Origin: Microbulbifer variabilis
GTDB taxonomy: Bacteria; Pseudomonadota; Gammaproteobacteria; Pseudomonadales; Cellvibrionaceae
Direction of reading: 5' to 3'
Assembly: GCF_020524905.1 (NCBI RefSeq)
Contig: NZ_JAIVKI010000001.1
Coordinates: 620,001-684,000, forward strand
DNA length: 64,000 bases
The translations under genes and the position numbers were made by a program. Below are positions 8,574 through 18,058 of the stretch, one piece after another (position 1 is the stretch's first letter; each line of letters opens with the position of its first letter). A model generated the notes under the pieces. The model had not been told where the DNA came from. It made no database searches and saw nothing but the letters and a program-made list of their open reading frames with translations.

Positions 8574-10931
8574 TTAGAAACGGTAGGTCACATTGACGGA
8601 TGCTTGCTCAGCCGATGGGCGTGAGGTCACATTAGCACTCAAAGCGAGGGAATCAGCCGCCTGCCAGCGAATACCGGCAATGAGACCCATGCCGTCATCA
8701 AAGAGGCCCTGATCGACGCTGGAGTAGCTAGGCATAGCATTCAAGTTGCCAGCCATGGACTTAACGCCGACCTCAAGGGTGTCGTCGTCAGTTCCGTTGG
8801 TATCTTCATACCAAACCTGGGCGTAAGCATTGACGGTGTTCCAGCTCTTGTTGGCGAAGGCCCCAAAGCGCAGTGTGTTGTAGTCGCGCTCCTGGTCGCC
8901 ATAGTTCATACCCAGAGGGTCAAACTCATTGCCTTGGGTATCGGTATATGTGAAGCCTTCGATAGCCTTCTCGGTATAGCCGTCAACTTCCATGGTAGCT
9001 CGGGTTACACCGATGAAGGGACCAAGCTGGTAGCTGGATTCGCTGAACAGATTGGCACCTACAGTCAGACTCAGAGTGGTGTTTTCACCGGAGGTATCAC
9101 CTTCCAGCTCGGAAGCAAAACTGTTGCCAAGGGTCAGAGCGCGGTTTACCTGGTCGTAGTCTACATCGGTCAGAGTCATGCTACCTTCCACGAAGAAAAC
9201 ATCGTGATGGAAGCGGCCAAACAGGCTGTAGTTGGTGGAGGTGGACTCGATATCGGAACGGGCATTGTCCACATCGATGTCGGAGCGGCTAACCGCGAAG
9301 CCCAGTTCCAGGTTGTCACGCAGAGCGTAGGTCATACCGATCAGGTTGGCGTTACTATCGCCGCTCATATCCGCAGCAAAGCTGTTGTCGTAGTCGATAT
9401 CACCGAAAACGCTGCCAGCGAACACCGCAGTTTGAGCCTGGCTGTAGCGAACACCAACCAGATTTTCATCCAACGTGTTGATATGAGTGCGGGCAGCTTG
9501 GGCGCCAATGTCCGGAAGCTGGCCGGCCACTTGGGCGGCATTCACAATAGCGGTGTAGTAGTCGGCAAGAACCTGCTGGCCAACCTGGGTGGGGTGTACG
9601 GTATCGTTGAAGATGAGCTTGGAAGCGTCTGCAGTGTCCTGGCTAATGCCGTAGACAGGATGCTCGATGCATTCACCGCCACTGCCGTCATAGCAGAATT
9701 GGCTTTGATCAAATTCGGCAGACAGGCCCAATTGGCCGGCATTATTCAGAGCGACTTTCAGCAGGCCAGCTTGATCCACCATCAGCACGCCGTCGATATC
9801 TTTAGCTTGGGCTAGCAGGCTGGCGTTAAAGGCTTCAGAGGCTTTGCTGGCCTCTATTAGTACTTCATCGATAGCGGCAGGCAAAGCTGCATCGGCTTGC
9901 TCCTGGGTCATCTGGCCCGCAGCAACTGCTTGGGTCAGCTCAGTGAAAACTTCCTTATAAACGGCTGCATAAACAGCAGGGGTTTTGCTGATATCGGGAA
10001 CATTAGATACCAATATATAGTTGGCACCGGCACCAGAGAGTGCGCCAGCTGCCGTTGCCATCATTGCTGTGGCGATGCCAATTTCTGTGGTGGCCTCTTC
10101 CATGGTCATATCGCCAGAAGAGACTTTCTTGAAGCCTGTGAGCAGATCGTTGCCGCCACCATTTACCCAGTAAAGGGCGTTAGCATCGGCGGCTCCAAAA
10201 GTGGTTTCCAAGTAACCTCTACCCAGAGGGTGTGGGTTGCCATAGGTGCCTAAATCTTCCAGAGCTTGATCAGCTTCAACTTTGGCATCTAATGCTTGTT
10301 GTTGATATCCTGCAGCGGTGGCGAAATCACCTTGTGCAGCCGCTGCTTTTGCCATAGCAGCGTAGGTCCCAGCTTCTGTTAACTTCTGTTTTAGTAGGTT
10401 AGCCAATTGCATGTCTGGGTAGGCCGGTTTTCCATCGGCACCTACTTTTGGCATAAAAGCGTTAAGAAGGTTATGTCGGTTGACATCAGCATCTAAGCCA
10501 TTAGCTTGAAGAAAAGCCATGTAGCTTTCGGTACCAATAATATTCATCAGTACGTCAGCAGCTTTGTGGCCACCAACAGCCCAAACGGACCCTGCTTTGT
10601 TGACTCCGTCCATAACCTGCAGTGAAACATCTGCTTCAAGCTTAGCGGGGTCAGTCATCAGTTCTGGATTAATACTGGGAAGGCAAAGAGAAGATTGCAT
10701 ACCAGCACAGGATGCTGTTAAAGAACCCAGTCCCAAATTTTGAGACAGGATATTAATAGCGATATCGTTTGCATCGCCACCATTAGTGAATACATCGTAG
10801 TTGCCTACGTCGGTGAGGCTGTCACCAAAAGCAATAACCTGGCTGAAGGCCGATTCTTCTGCAATTGCAGAAACGCTGGTGAGGGATGCAAGTGCAATAG
10901 CCGCCGCAAGGCTGCGTTTGGCGTTGGGCAT
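8574..10931 (-). CDS. Autotransporter GDSL/SGNH lipase-esterase (EstA-like)
   Basis: This 785-residue protein joins a surface-displayed SGNH hydrolase to a C-terminal autotransporter barrel. A signal peptide (residues 1-24, ending AIA) is followed by SGNH block I (FGDSLTDVGNY, catalytic Ser near residue 38), a GGGND block III-type motif, and block V (DTVHPTQVGQQVLADY) with the Asp/His pair. The barrel covers about residues 490-785 and ends in the typical aromatic VNVTYRF. It is longer than EstA of Pseudomonas (about 650), largely because of an Ala-rich helical insertion near residues 170-235. AGGAG lies just before the ATG. The likely role is hydrolysis of esters or lipids at the cell surface. 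Confidence 0.92.
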   Translation of the reverse strand: MPNAKRSLAAAIALASLTSVSAIAEESAFSQVIAFGDSLTDVGNYDVFTNGGDANDIAINILSQNLGLGSLTASCAGMQSSLCLPSINPELMTDPAKLEADVSLQVMDGVNKAGSVWAVGGHKAADVLMNIIGTESYMAFLQANGLDADVNRHNLLNAFMPKVGADGKPAYPDMQLANLLKQKLTEAGTYAAMAKAAAAQGDFATAAGYQQQALDAKVEADQALEDLGTYGNPHPLGRGYLETTFGAADANALYWVNGGGNDLLTGFKKVSSGDMTMEEATTEIGIATAMMATAAGALSGAGANYILVSNVPDISKTPAVYAAVYKEVFTELTQAVAAGQMTQEQADAALPAAIDEVLIEASKASEAFNASLLAQAKDIDGVLMVDQAGLLKVALNNAGQLGLSAEFDQSQFCYDGSGGECIEHPVYGISQDTADASKLIFNDTVHPTQVGQQVLADYYTAIVNAAQVAGQLPDIGAQAARTHINTLDENLVGVRYSQAQTAVFAGSVFGDIDYDNSFAADMSGDSNANLIGMTYALRDNLELGFAVSRSDIDVDNARSDIESTSTNYSLFGRFHHDVFFVEGSMTLTDVDYDQVNRALTLGNSFASELEGDTSGENTTLSLTVGANLFSESSYQLGPFIGVTRATMEVDGYTEKAIEGFTYTDTQGNEFDPLGMNYGDQERDYNTLRFGAFANKSWNTVNAYAQVWYEDTNGTDDDTLEVGVKSMAGNLNAMPSYSSVDQGLFDDGMGLIAGIRWQAADSLALSANVTSRPSAEQASVNVTYRF

Positions 10932-11367
10932 GGTTTTCTCCTAGTCGCGGTAATCGCACACCCGCGGAGACATCGGGAGGAATCCAGAGGAAACAACTGG
11001 GCGTGCATCTTTTATTGTTTTTGTTCCTGTACCTCAAGGAAACTCGGCAATACTAGCGGATTGACCCGAACAATAAAATAAGTCACGGGTAAAGTGGCTG
11101 GCTGCTTGGTCACCTCTGTGTTGAGATGGCCTTGAGGCACGCTACAAAGTGGCGCAATAGTACTGAATGATGGTTTTTAGGTAAATGCGCTACTGCTCTT
11201 TAATTGCTCGCTGCATGGTGCGACTTATTTCGAGGGAGGGCAAGTGTTTTTACTTGAGTGACAGGTACCCGAGTACCGCAAGGTATTCCCCTCCAGCGAA
11301 TCGAGAGTTTCGGTAAAATATGGGTATTCTCCTTGGTAGTTATTGACTGAATCTTGGATCTGAAAAT
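10932..11367. other. Divergent intergenic region
   Basis: About 435 bases separate the divergent autotransporter gene and arfB. It must hold both promoters. I see no gene and no clear operator. Confidence 0.4.
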
Positions 11368-11775
11368 ATGTTAAATGCCCGGTTAAAGGTCGATCCGGCT
11401 GATGTGCAGATTAGTGCTGTCAGAGCTCAGGGGGCGGGTGGCCAGAATGTAAATAAAGTCTCCAGTGCGATTCACTTGCGCTTTGATATCAAAAACTCTT
11501 CACTTCCCGAGGAAATAAAATCCCGACTGCTCCAATTGCGGGACCAGAGAGTTTCTACCGATGGCATTGTGATTATTAAAGCGCAGCGTTTCCGCACTCA
11601 AGAGAAGAATCGAACGGATGCCTTGGAGCGCTTGCAACAGTTGATTGAACAGGTGTCTAGAGTGCATAAGCCGCGTATAGCGACAAAGCCCAGCCGTGGA
11701 TCAAAGGAGCGGCGGTTGCAAAGTAAAAATCGTCGTTCGCTAGTAAAGGCCATGCGAGGAAAGGTGAGGGACTAA
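11368..11775 (+). CDS. arfB: Alternative ribosome-rescue factor B, peptidyl-tRNA hydrolase
   Basis: This 135-residue ArfB (YaeJ) hydrolyses peptidyl-tRNA on ribosomes stalled at the end of broken mRNAs, independently of tmRNA. The catalytic GGQ lies at about residues 25-27 in RAQGAGGQNVNK, as in class I release factors. The C-terminal tail is strongly basic (KPSRGSKERRLQSKNRRS), as needed to enter the empty mRNA channel. It lacks the codon-recognition domains of RF1 and RF2, which separates it from those factors. Length is close to E. coli ArfB (140). It is monocistronic. Confidence 0.95.
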   Translation: MLNARLKVDPADVQISAVRAQGAGGQNVNKVSSAIHLRFDIKNSSLPEEIKSRLLQLRDQRVSTDGIVIIKAQRFRTQEKNRTDALERLQQLIEQVSRVHKPRIATKPSRGSKERRLQSKNRRSLVKAMRGKVRD

Positions 11776-11926
11776 ATCGGAAGAAAATTTGTATCAGGGA
11801 GTCGGTATCAATTTGTGATGTGAAAAAGCGCTTTCGCAAGCATTGTGAATTGATAAATCACTCATATACGGCTGTACATCGATTATTTATATGATGAGGG
11901 AAAGAAGGGTAGATAGTGTACTCAAA

Positions 11927-11979
11927 ACTCTGTGATACTTGGCCCCCGTTTCAGGTGAGCCGGGAAATATTCACAGAGT
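11927..11979. repeat. Inverted repeat downstream of arfB
   Basis: ACTCTGTGA at 11927-11935 is the exact reverse complement of TCACAGAGT at 11971-11979. The 35-base spacer contains a further CCCG/CGGG pair. It could be a structured 3' element or protein-binding site. No T run follows. Confidence 0.5.
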
Positions 11980-12030
11980 GCTTGGAGACTAGATACTCGT
12001 TGCTTCCACCCACTTGTATACAGTTTTTTA

Positions 12031-12657
12031 TTAAGGATAGGGGGAGCTAGCCAGCAAATGTTGGTACTCCATACGCCTTTGCGTCAGCTCGAACCTCAGG
12101 TCGTCAATCTCTAACTCTAATTCGGTGTGGCGTACTTTAAAACGTGCAATGTCGGCCAGCATTGTAACTCGCTCATCACGAGTTGCTTCATCGCCCACCA
12201 GCAGGGCACCTAATTCAGTCATATCATCTAATAGATGCTCGCGCTCAAGTTCCCGATCATGAATAGCCGCCTCTATTTCTTCCACTGCACTTTTGGCAAC
12301 AAAAAGATCCCTGCCAGTTCCATAGCCCTTCAAGAAGAGCCCTTCCAGGCCTGCTGGGCAGACGCCGGCGTAGTTTTCCCCTGAGCGCCCTTCAGAGAAG
12401 CCGCGTAGCTCCGTGCAAAATAGTTCCAGGCCCTCATCCCGCCCAATACGATAGGTGCTGGCATTGAGCTGAACACCATACTTTGCGCAAGATTCACGCC
12501 GCTTACCCATGTAACTCAGCTCTCTTCCCTCGGCCCCGTCTTCATAACCCAGTGCCTGCCAGTCAGCCATATGACACTCATCTTCACTCATGGTGGCGCA
12601 CCCGGCGCTCAAGAGGATAAGGGTGATCAGAGAGAGGGTTCCAAATCTTAGCTTCAC
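12031..12657 (-). CDS. DUF2799 lipoprotein
   Basis: This 208-residue putative lipoprotein has a signal peptide with lipobox LSAGC (Cys near residue 20) and a DUF2799 domain at about residues 25-115 (WQALGYEDGAEG, CAKYGV, RIGRDEGLELFC, CPAGLEGLFLKGYGTGRDL). A predicted coiled-coil region (about 120-200), rich in Glu, Leu and Arg, follows. I chose the GTG at 12657 because AGGAAG lies six bases before it and the signal peptide then begins cleanly; the longer frame to 12702 adds an unlikely leader. The function of DUF2799 is unknown. It is monocistronic. Confidence 0.82.
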   Translation of the reverse strand: MKLRFGTLSLITLILLSAGCATMSEDECHMADWQALGYEDGAEGRELSYMGKRRESCAKYGVQLNASTYRIGRDEGLELFCTELRGFSEGRSGENYAGVCPAGLEGLFLKGYGTGRDLFVAKSAVEEIEAAIHDRELEREHLLDDMTELGALLVGDEATRDERVTMLADIARFKVRHTELELEIDDLRFELTQRRMEYQHLLASSPYP

Positions 12658-13333
12658 TGCTACTTCCTGTGATCGGGAAAAAGAGTAGTTTACAGGAATC
12701 AACCTGACTGCAAGCTGAAGAAAGCCGATAAGAGACCAATCTGTATCAACTAATGCCAGAAAACAATTTAGTAGCCGTCGGGTACCTAGATTACATAGGT
12801 ATGAATGTGGAGGGAGAATCTAGGGTGCTCCGTGGGGTAAGTAAAGTTCACCTATTCCAATTGTGTTTATTATGGTTGTTGGGCTAGAGTCTTCTCTGAT
12901 ACTTACTTATTGGAGTTTATTTCTCTTAGGTTGTGTCTTTGTGCATTTCCAGTCGCAATAGTTGTCTATCCAGTGATTTTTAACTTCTCTTAAGTCTTAA
13001 AAATTATTATTTGTTTTTTTGAGAATGGTGCTAAATTGTTCAAGTACCATTCGCTGGTTGGTGCTGATTTTTTTGATTTTTTTTGAATTTTCATGCTCGT
13101 TAATCACTGCGCTTTTCAAAATTTAAATAATAAAAATAAATCCATATGTCTTGCAGCATATCTTCTTGAGTCAGGTTGCGTCTTTAAGGTCGGTTTTTAT
13201 GGGTTTTTTTAATATTGCCGGTATTTGATCTTGCAGTTTGTGCAAGGATTTTGCATGAGTCTTTGGTGTCTTCCTGTTTTTCTTGGGGAATTACCGGCTT
13301 GCGCAGGGAGAATCAATCAATGTGGAGAAGATA
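12658..13333. other. AT-rich intergenic region before the M28 peptidase gene
   Basis: About 675 bases with long T runs around 13010-13090 lie between two divergently oriented genes. No gene, RNA or clear operator was found. Confidence 0.4.
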
Positions 13334-14896
13334 ATGAAAAAAATGATTTGTACATCGCTACTAGGGTTGTTGGCTGTACCCGGTACAACTTTGGCGGAGG
13401 AGTTGTGGATAACGATCGGCAGTGATGGTTATCAAACTCTGAAAAAAAATAGTGCATTAATGGCTAAAGAGCCTCTGGCTGCACAAGGAGAGCGCAACGG
13501 TATAACCATATTGAAGGTAAATGAGGATAATCTATCCGATATTTCTGCGATAATGCATAACAGCCACAATCGTTGTGGTGGTTTTATGGTGCATGATTCT
13601 TTCGCTGAGGCACAAAATGCACAGCTTTCACCACTGGCTAATACTGTATCGAGTATTGCCAGCTATACCATCGATAATGCGGATGTTGTGAACGCCCTAC
13701 AGGCAGAAATCTCTGAGGCAAATATTCGTTCAACAATTACCAGCCTTTCCAATTTTACCAATCGCTATTACACCACTTCTACTGGTGTTGATGGGGCCGA
13801 GTGGATTCGGGACAAGTGGCAGGCCTTGACGAATTCTCGCAGCGATGCTTCGGTGCAGCTCTATAGCCATAGCTGGGCGCAACCCTCGGTTATTCTCACG
13901 ATCCAGGGGCAAACAAACCCCGATGAAATTGTGGTGTTGGGAGCACACCTGGATTCTACCGTTGGCTGGAGTACAGGAGAGGGCACCAGAGCGCCGGGTG
14001 CTGATGATGACGCTTCGGGCATCGCGACTCTGACGGATGTGGTGAATGCCATTGTGGCAACTGGTTATAAACCGGCAAAAACACTTGCATTTATGGGGTA
14101 TGCGGCTGAAGAAGTTGGCCTACGTGGTTCCGATGATATTGCTGCAGACTATAAGAGCCAAAATAAAAATGTGGTCGGTGTTATGCAGTTAGATATGACC
14201 AACTATTATGGCTCCAATAGTGATATCTATATTATTGGTGATTATACAAACAGCTCACAGAATGCATTCCTGAAAGATCTTGTACAGACTTACCAGGGCA
14301 ACCTTAGTGTTGGCACGACTACCTGTGGCTATGCATGTTCCGATCATGCCTCATGGCATGACCAGGGCTTTGCGGCCTCCTTCCCTTTTGAGGCCACCTT
14401 TAATGGTTCCAACCCCTATATCCACACTATCAACGACACCCTGGCCAACAGCGGCGGTGATGCCAATCATGCCGTGAAGTTTGGCAAACTGGCGGCAGCT
14501 TATGTGGCAGAGTTGGCCAAGGGAGCGATTGGTGATGATCCCGGCCCTGATCCAGACCCAGATCCCGATCCCGATCCCGATCCAGGTCAGGAGCAAACCG
14601 AAAGTTTCTCTGGCAGTGTATCGAGAGGGAGTGAAGAGCATTACGGGCCGTTTAGTGTAACGCCGGGCACCAGCTTTGTGGCCGATATGACCGGTACGAA
14701 TGACGCTGATTTATATGTGCAGTTTGGGGCTGCTCCAACTTGGCGTTACTATGATTGTCGGCCTTATGAGAGCGGTTCTGACGAAAATTGTACGCTACAA
14801 GTTCCAACTGGTGATAACGAGGCTTATATTATGGTCCGTGGATACAGTCGCCAGACTTCCAGTTTTGAGTTGGATGTCACCTATATCCCACAATAA
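13334..14896 (+). CDS. Secreted M28 zinc aminopeptidase with PPC domain
   Basis: This 520-residue exported peptidase resembles the Vibrio/Aeromonas leucyl aminopeptidases. The signal peptide covers residues 1-20 (MKKMICTSLLGLLAVPGTTLA), followed by a propeptide-like domain to about residue 115. The M28 domain shows all di-zinc ligands: GAHLDS, PGADDDASG, the Glu pair in AEEVGLRGS, LDMTNY and HTINDT. A linker of alternating Asp-Pro (about 400-418) leads to a C-terminal pre-peptidase (PPC) domain with a DADLYVQFG core, which is often removed after secretion. The ATG at 13334 follows GGAG and begins the signal peptide, so the frame from 13283 is too long. It probably releases amino acids from peptides outside the cell. 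Confidence 0.93.
   Translation: MKKMICTSLLGLLAVPGTTLAEELWITIGSDGYQTLKKNSALMAKEPLAAQGERNGITILKVNEDNLSDISAIMHNSHNRCGGFMVHDSFAEAQNAQLSPLANTVSSIASYTIDNADVVNALQAEISEANIRSTITSLSNFTNRYYTTSTGVDGAEWIRDKWQALTNSRSDASVQLYSHSWAQPSVILTIQGQTNPDEIVVLGAHLDSTVGWSTGEGTRAPGADDDASGIATLTDVVNAIVATGYKPAKTLAFMGYAAEEVGLRGSDDIAADYKSQNKNVVGVMQLDMTNYYGSNSDIYIIGDYTNSSQNAFLKDLVQTYQGNLSVGTTTCGYACSDHASWHDQGFAASFPFEATFNGSNPYIHTINDTLANSGGDANHAVKFGKLAAAYVAELAKGAIGDDPGPDPDPDPDPDPDPGQEQTESFSGSVSRGSEEHYGPFSVTPGTSFVADMTGTNDADLYVQFGAAPTWRYYDCRPYESGSDENCTLQVPTGDNEAYIMVRGYSRQTSSFELDVTYIPQ
14535..14586 (+). repeat. GATCCC hexanucleotide repeat coding the Asp-Pro linker
   Basis: A short tandem run of GATCCC and close variants encodes alternating Asp-Pro between the catalytic and PPC domains of the M28 peptidase. 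Such linkers are typical of secreted enzymes. The near-perfect DNA repeat could change length by slippage in steps of two residues without shifting the frame. Confidence 0.75.
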
Positions 14897-14904
14897 TAAT
14901 GAGA

Positions 14905-14929
14905 CCCCAGGGAGAAATTCTCCCTGGGG
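14905..14929 (+). terminator. Strong hairpin after the M28 peptidase gene
   Basis: CCCCAGGGAG at 14905-14914 pairs perfectly with CTCCCTGGGG at 14920-14929 around a five-base loop, nine bases past the stop codon. The T-rich stretch begins only some 15 bases later. Confidence 0.7.
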
Positions 14930-15275
14930 GCCTGAGCCCCATCTTTGATTTTTACTTTTAGTTTGAGAAATGGCATTCCTGGCAGTAATGACTACTAGCC
15001 GGGTGTGTCAGCTATTGTTTTTAATAAATTTAAACGCCATGGATTTTAGTTTTGTGACTAACTGTTGTCTAATCAGCTAAGGGAAACTGCCAACCGATGA
15101 GAAGCTTTTAGCGCTGACGCCAAAATATTAACTATTGCGACGAGCTGGCATATTCCCTCATAAGTAAAGAGCGCACGATTATTTTACTTGCGCAAGAAAA
15201 TTACTGTACATCACTACTCAGGGGTGTCCGGTGGTGTGCTGTCCAAATTAATAATGAGAAGAGAGGACGGGCAAT
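14930..15275. other. Intergenic region upstream of the TonB receptor
   Basis: About 345 bases with no recognisable gene. I looked for a Fur-box-like sequence before the receptor and saw none, so iron control of that receptor is not supported. Confidence 0.4.
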
Positions 15276-17897
15276 ATGCAAATCTATTTTCTGAAACCAC
15301 TATCGTTGGCAATCGCTGTTGCACTAGCGGCTCCAGGTACCTTTGCTCAGGAACAGGGTGAAGAACCCTCGACAGCTGATGATCGTACTATGGAAGAGGT
15401 GATAACTACCGGTACTCGTAAGGAAGGTGTTTCCCCAACAGAAACGCTTTCCCCGGTCGATGTTGTGGGAGGGGAGGAGCTGGCAGATCAAGCAGGCTTC
15501 GATCTCACCGAATCCCTGGCAAAAATTGCCCCTTCCTTTAATACCCAGCGTTTTCCTATCGCCGATGGCACCGCCTTTATTCGTCCGGTGACTCTGCGCA
15601 ATTTATCCCCAGACCAAACCTTGGTATTAGTTAATGGCACTCGGCGGCATCGATCTGCTCTGGTGAATTTGCAGCTTGCTCCTCTGGGTACCGTAAATCA
15701 GGGGGCCCAGGCGGTGGATTTTTCCACTCTGCCATCCATGGCTATCGAGCGGGTGGAAGTTCTACGCGATGGTGCCTCGGCCCAGTATGGCTCTGATGCT
15801 ATTGCTGGTGTGGTCAATATCATCCTAAAGGATGATGCGGAGGGTTTTGGGCTCTCCGCTCAAACCGGTGAATATTTTGAGGGGGATGGGACCCGAAATT
15901 CTTTTGCCGCCAATGCCGGTTTTAATCTTTTTGATCAGGGTTTTGTCAATGCTACGGTGGAATATTCAAAGGCTGATAAAACCTGGCGAAGTGTTGCCCG
16001 TCCAGATGCGGAGTTTGTGGGATCTGTAGTTGGTGAAAATTTGGTGCCATTAGACGGCCTTGGCCAACGCTGGGGTGACCCAGATGTGGAGGCTTTAAAA
16101 TTCTTTGTCAACAGTGGACTGGATATCAATGACGATGTGGAACTGTACGGAAACTTTGGTTATTCCACGAATGAAACCATTTCTGACTTCTTCTATCGTG
16201 GTCCTGTATTAGATCCTGAATACGAGTTCACCGCTCGGGGTACTTTACAGGTTGATATGCCCAATGATCCCAGTAATCCAGATAGTATCGACTATATTCC
16301 AGACCCGGCACCACAGTCACTGATTGATTATATTGTCGGTCAAGGCTTAAATCCGTCTGATTATTTGGTGGCTGATGACTCCAGTCCCAGCGGCTATGTA
16401 TTACGTAACCCAATTTATACCCAATTTCCTGGTGGCTACAACCCGCAATTTGGAGCGGAAATTCACGATGTCTCCGCTGTTGTGGGTGCGCGTGGAGAAT
16501 TCCTGAATGGTTTAACCTGGGATCTGCGCGCTAGGGTTGCAGAGAACGAAGTAGAATATGTATTAAAAGACTCTATTAACCCCAGTCTTGGGTTATTGTC
16601 GCCTACTAGTTTTAAACCAGGCACTCTCACCCAGGAAGAGTCCAGCTTTAATGTGGACTTTGTAAAACCCATTGATATCGCTGCTTTAGCATCTCCGTTA
16701 AATATCGCCTTTGGTGCTGAATGGCGAGAAGAAACTTATTCAATTGGTGCCGGCGATGGCGCATCCACAGAAGTAGGCCCCACTGCGATGTATTTTGGAG
16801 TGGGCTCGGATGGGTTCCAGGGGTTCCCCTCAGAAGCGGTAGGTAGTTATAGCAGTGAGAGTATTGCCGCATATATCGACCTTGAAGCTGATATAACGGA
16901 TGCACTGACACTCGGTGCAGCAGTACGTATTGAAGAGTTTGATGAGTTTGGCTCTACTTCAGACTGGAAGCTTTCAGCTCGATACGACATCAATGAAAAC
17001 TTCGCCATACGTGGCACTGTGAATACCGGCTTCCGTGCCCCAACACCTGGGCAGGTGAACACTTTGAATGTCACCACTACGGCAGACTCTAGTGGTAATT
17101 TAATTCCTAATGGTACCTATCCTGTGAACCACCCGATAGCTATGGCCCTGGGGGCGAAGGAGTTAAGCCCAGAAGAGTCTACCAGTTTTACTCTGGGGGC
17201 CGTGTTTACGCCGTTTAACAATACCAATATCACTATTGATTATTACAATATCGATATCGAGGATCGGTTGGCTTTGCGAAGTAACGCTATAGGTACTGCT
17301 GAGATTGATTTATTACTTGGTGCAGGAATTGAAAATGCAGAGCTTTTGAATGGCAGTAATGCCAATTACTTTGTCAATGCATACGATTCTAAAGTTTCCG
17401 GTATAGATCTAGCCATTACCAGTGATTTTGAGGTGGCAGGTAATTTACTGGTTGTGGATTTACGCCACAATCACAATAAGCAGGAAGTGAGTAATGTAGC
17501 AGCCAATACCATTAATGCGTCCAGAGTCTTCGATCTGGAAAATCAGGTTCCCAGTGATCGCTCTACACTGACTTTTGATATTGATACTGGTGCTATTTTT
17601 AGTGGCTATTTGCGCCTGAACCGTTATAGCGATTGGGAGTCTACTGGTGGTTTGTTTGGGCCAGGTGATGCTTCGGATACTTACAGCTATGGTAGTGAAA
17701 TTTTGGTGGATTTAGAGGCAACTTTTACCCTCTATGAGAATTATAAAATAGCCATAGGTGGTGAAAATATCTTCGATGTACAGCCTGATGATGAGCAAGA
17801 TGGTACTTTGCAGTATTTAGGAGTACGTCACGCCCTGACTTCACCGTTTGGCTTTAATGGAGGCTTCTGGTATCTGCGTGCGAGTGCAGAATTTTGA
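15276..17897 (+). CDS. TonB-dependent outer-membrane receptor
   Basis: This 873-residue receptor has a signal peptide (about 1-24, ending TFA), a TonB-box-like stretch around TMEEVITTGTRKEG, a plug domain (about 45-180; VLRDGASAQYGSDAIAGVVNIIL is the classic plug end) and a 22-strand barrel ending FWYLRASAEF. It belongs to the large group of receptors with the NGTRRHRSALVN plug motif, common in marine and xanthomonad bacteria, whose ligands are mostly unknown. GAGG precedes the ATG. It is monocistronic and convergent with the GDPD gene across a shared terminator. The ligand cannot be assigned. Confidence 0.92.
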   Translation: MQIYFLKPLSLAIAVALAAPGTFAQEQGEEPSTADDRTMEEVITTGTRKEGVSPTETLSPVDVVGGEELADQAGFDLTESLAKIAPSFNTQRFPIADGTAFIRPVTLRNLSPDQTLVLVNGTRRHRSALVNLQLAPLGTVNQGAQAVDFSTLPSMAIERVEVLRDGASAQYGSDAIAGVVNIILKDDAEGFGLSAQTGEYFEGDGTRNSFAANAGFNLFDQGFVNATVEYSKADKTWRSVARPDAEFVGSVVGENLVPLDGLGQRWGDPDVEALKFFVNSGLDINDDVELYGNFGYSTNETISDFFYRGPVLDPEYEFTARGTLQVDMPNDPSNPDSIDYIPDPAPQSLIDYIVGQGLNPSDYLVADDSSPSGYVLRNPIYTQFPGGYNPQFGAEIHDVSAVVGARGEFLNGLTWDLRARVAENEVEYVLKDSINPSLGLLSPTSFKPGTLTQEESSFNVDFVKPIDIAALASPLNIAFGAEWREETYSIGAGDGASTEVGPTAMYFGVGSDGFQGFPSEAVGSYSSESIAAYIDLEADITDALTLGAAVRIEEFDEFGSTSDWKLSARYDINENFAIRGTVNTGFRAPTPGQVNTLNVTTTADSSGNLIPNGTYPVNHPIAMALGAKELSPEESTSFTLGAVFTPFNNTNITIDYYNIDIEDRLALRSNAIGTAEIDLLLGAGIENAELLNGSNANYFVNAYDSKVSGIDLAITSDFEVAGNLLVVDLRHNHNKQEVSNVAANTINASRVFDLENQVPSDRSTLTFDIDTGAIFSGYLRLNRYSDWESTGGLFGPGDASDTYSYGSEILVDLEATFTLYENYKIAIGGENIFDVQPDDEQDGTLQYLGVRHALTSPFGFNGGFWYLRASAEF

Positions 17898-17990
17898 TGA
17901 GGTAGAGAGTTTTAGTTGGCGAAATTTTCCAAATTTTCTTTGATTGAAGATCGCTGCCAATCTAACTTTTCTAGAGCTTCTTATTATGAG

Positions 17991-18026
17991 CAACAAAAAA
18001 CCCGGCGGATGCCGAGTTTTTTGTTG
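17991..18026. terminator. Bidirectional terminator
   Basis: CAACAAAAAAC and CGGC pair with GCCG and GTTTTTTGTTG around a GGAT loop, with one mismatch and T runs on both strands. It serves the convergent TonB receptor and glycerophosphodiesterase genes. Confidence 0.92.
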
Positions 18027-18058
18027 TGGATTAGTCACTCCCATTTAGAGAGGAATCC

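Noticed and set aside
8934-9815. A 293-residue frame antisense to the autotransporter barrel
   Set aside because: It lies wholly on the opposite strand of a clearly coding gene, has no ribosome binding site and shows no domain; it mirrors the codon pattern of the real gene.
12031-12702. Longer start of the DUF2799 lipoprotein at 12702
   Set aside because: The GTG at 12657 has a strong ribosome binding site and begins a proper lipoprotein signal peptide.
14930-15275. Fur-type control of the TonB receptor at 15276
   Set aside because: I looked for a Fur-box-like 19-base sequence in the upstream region and found none near consensus.
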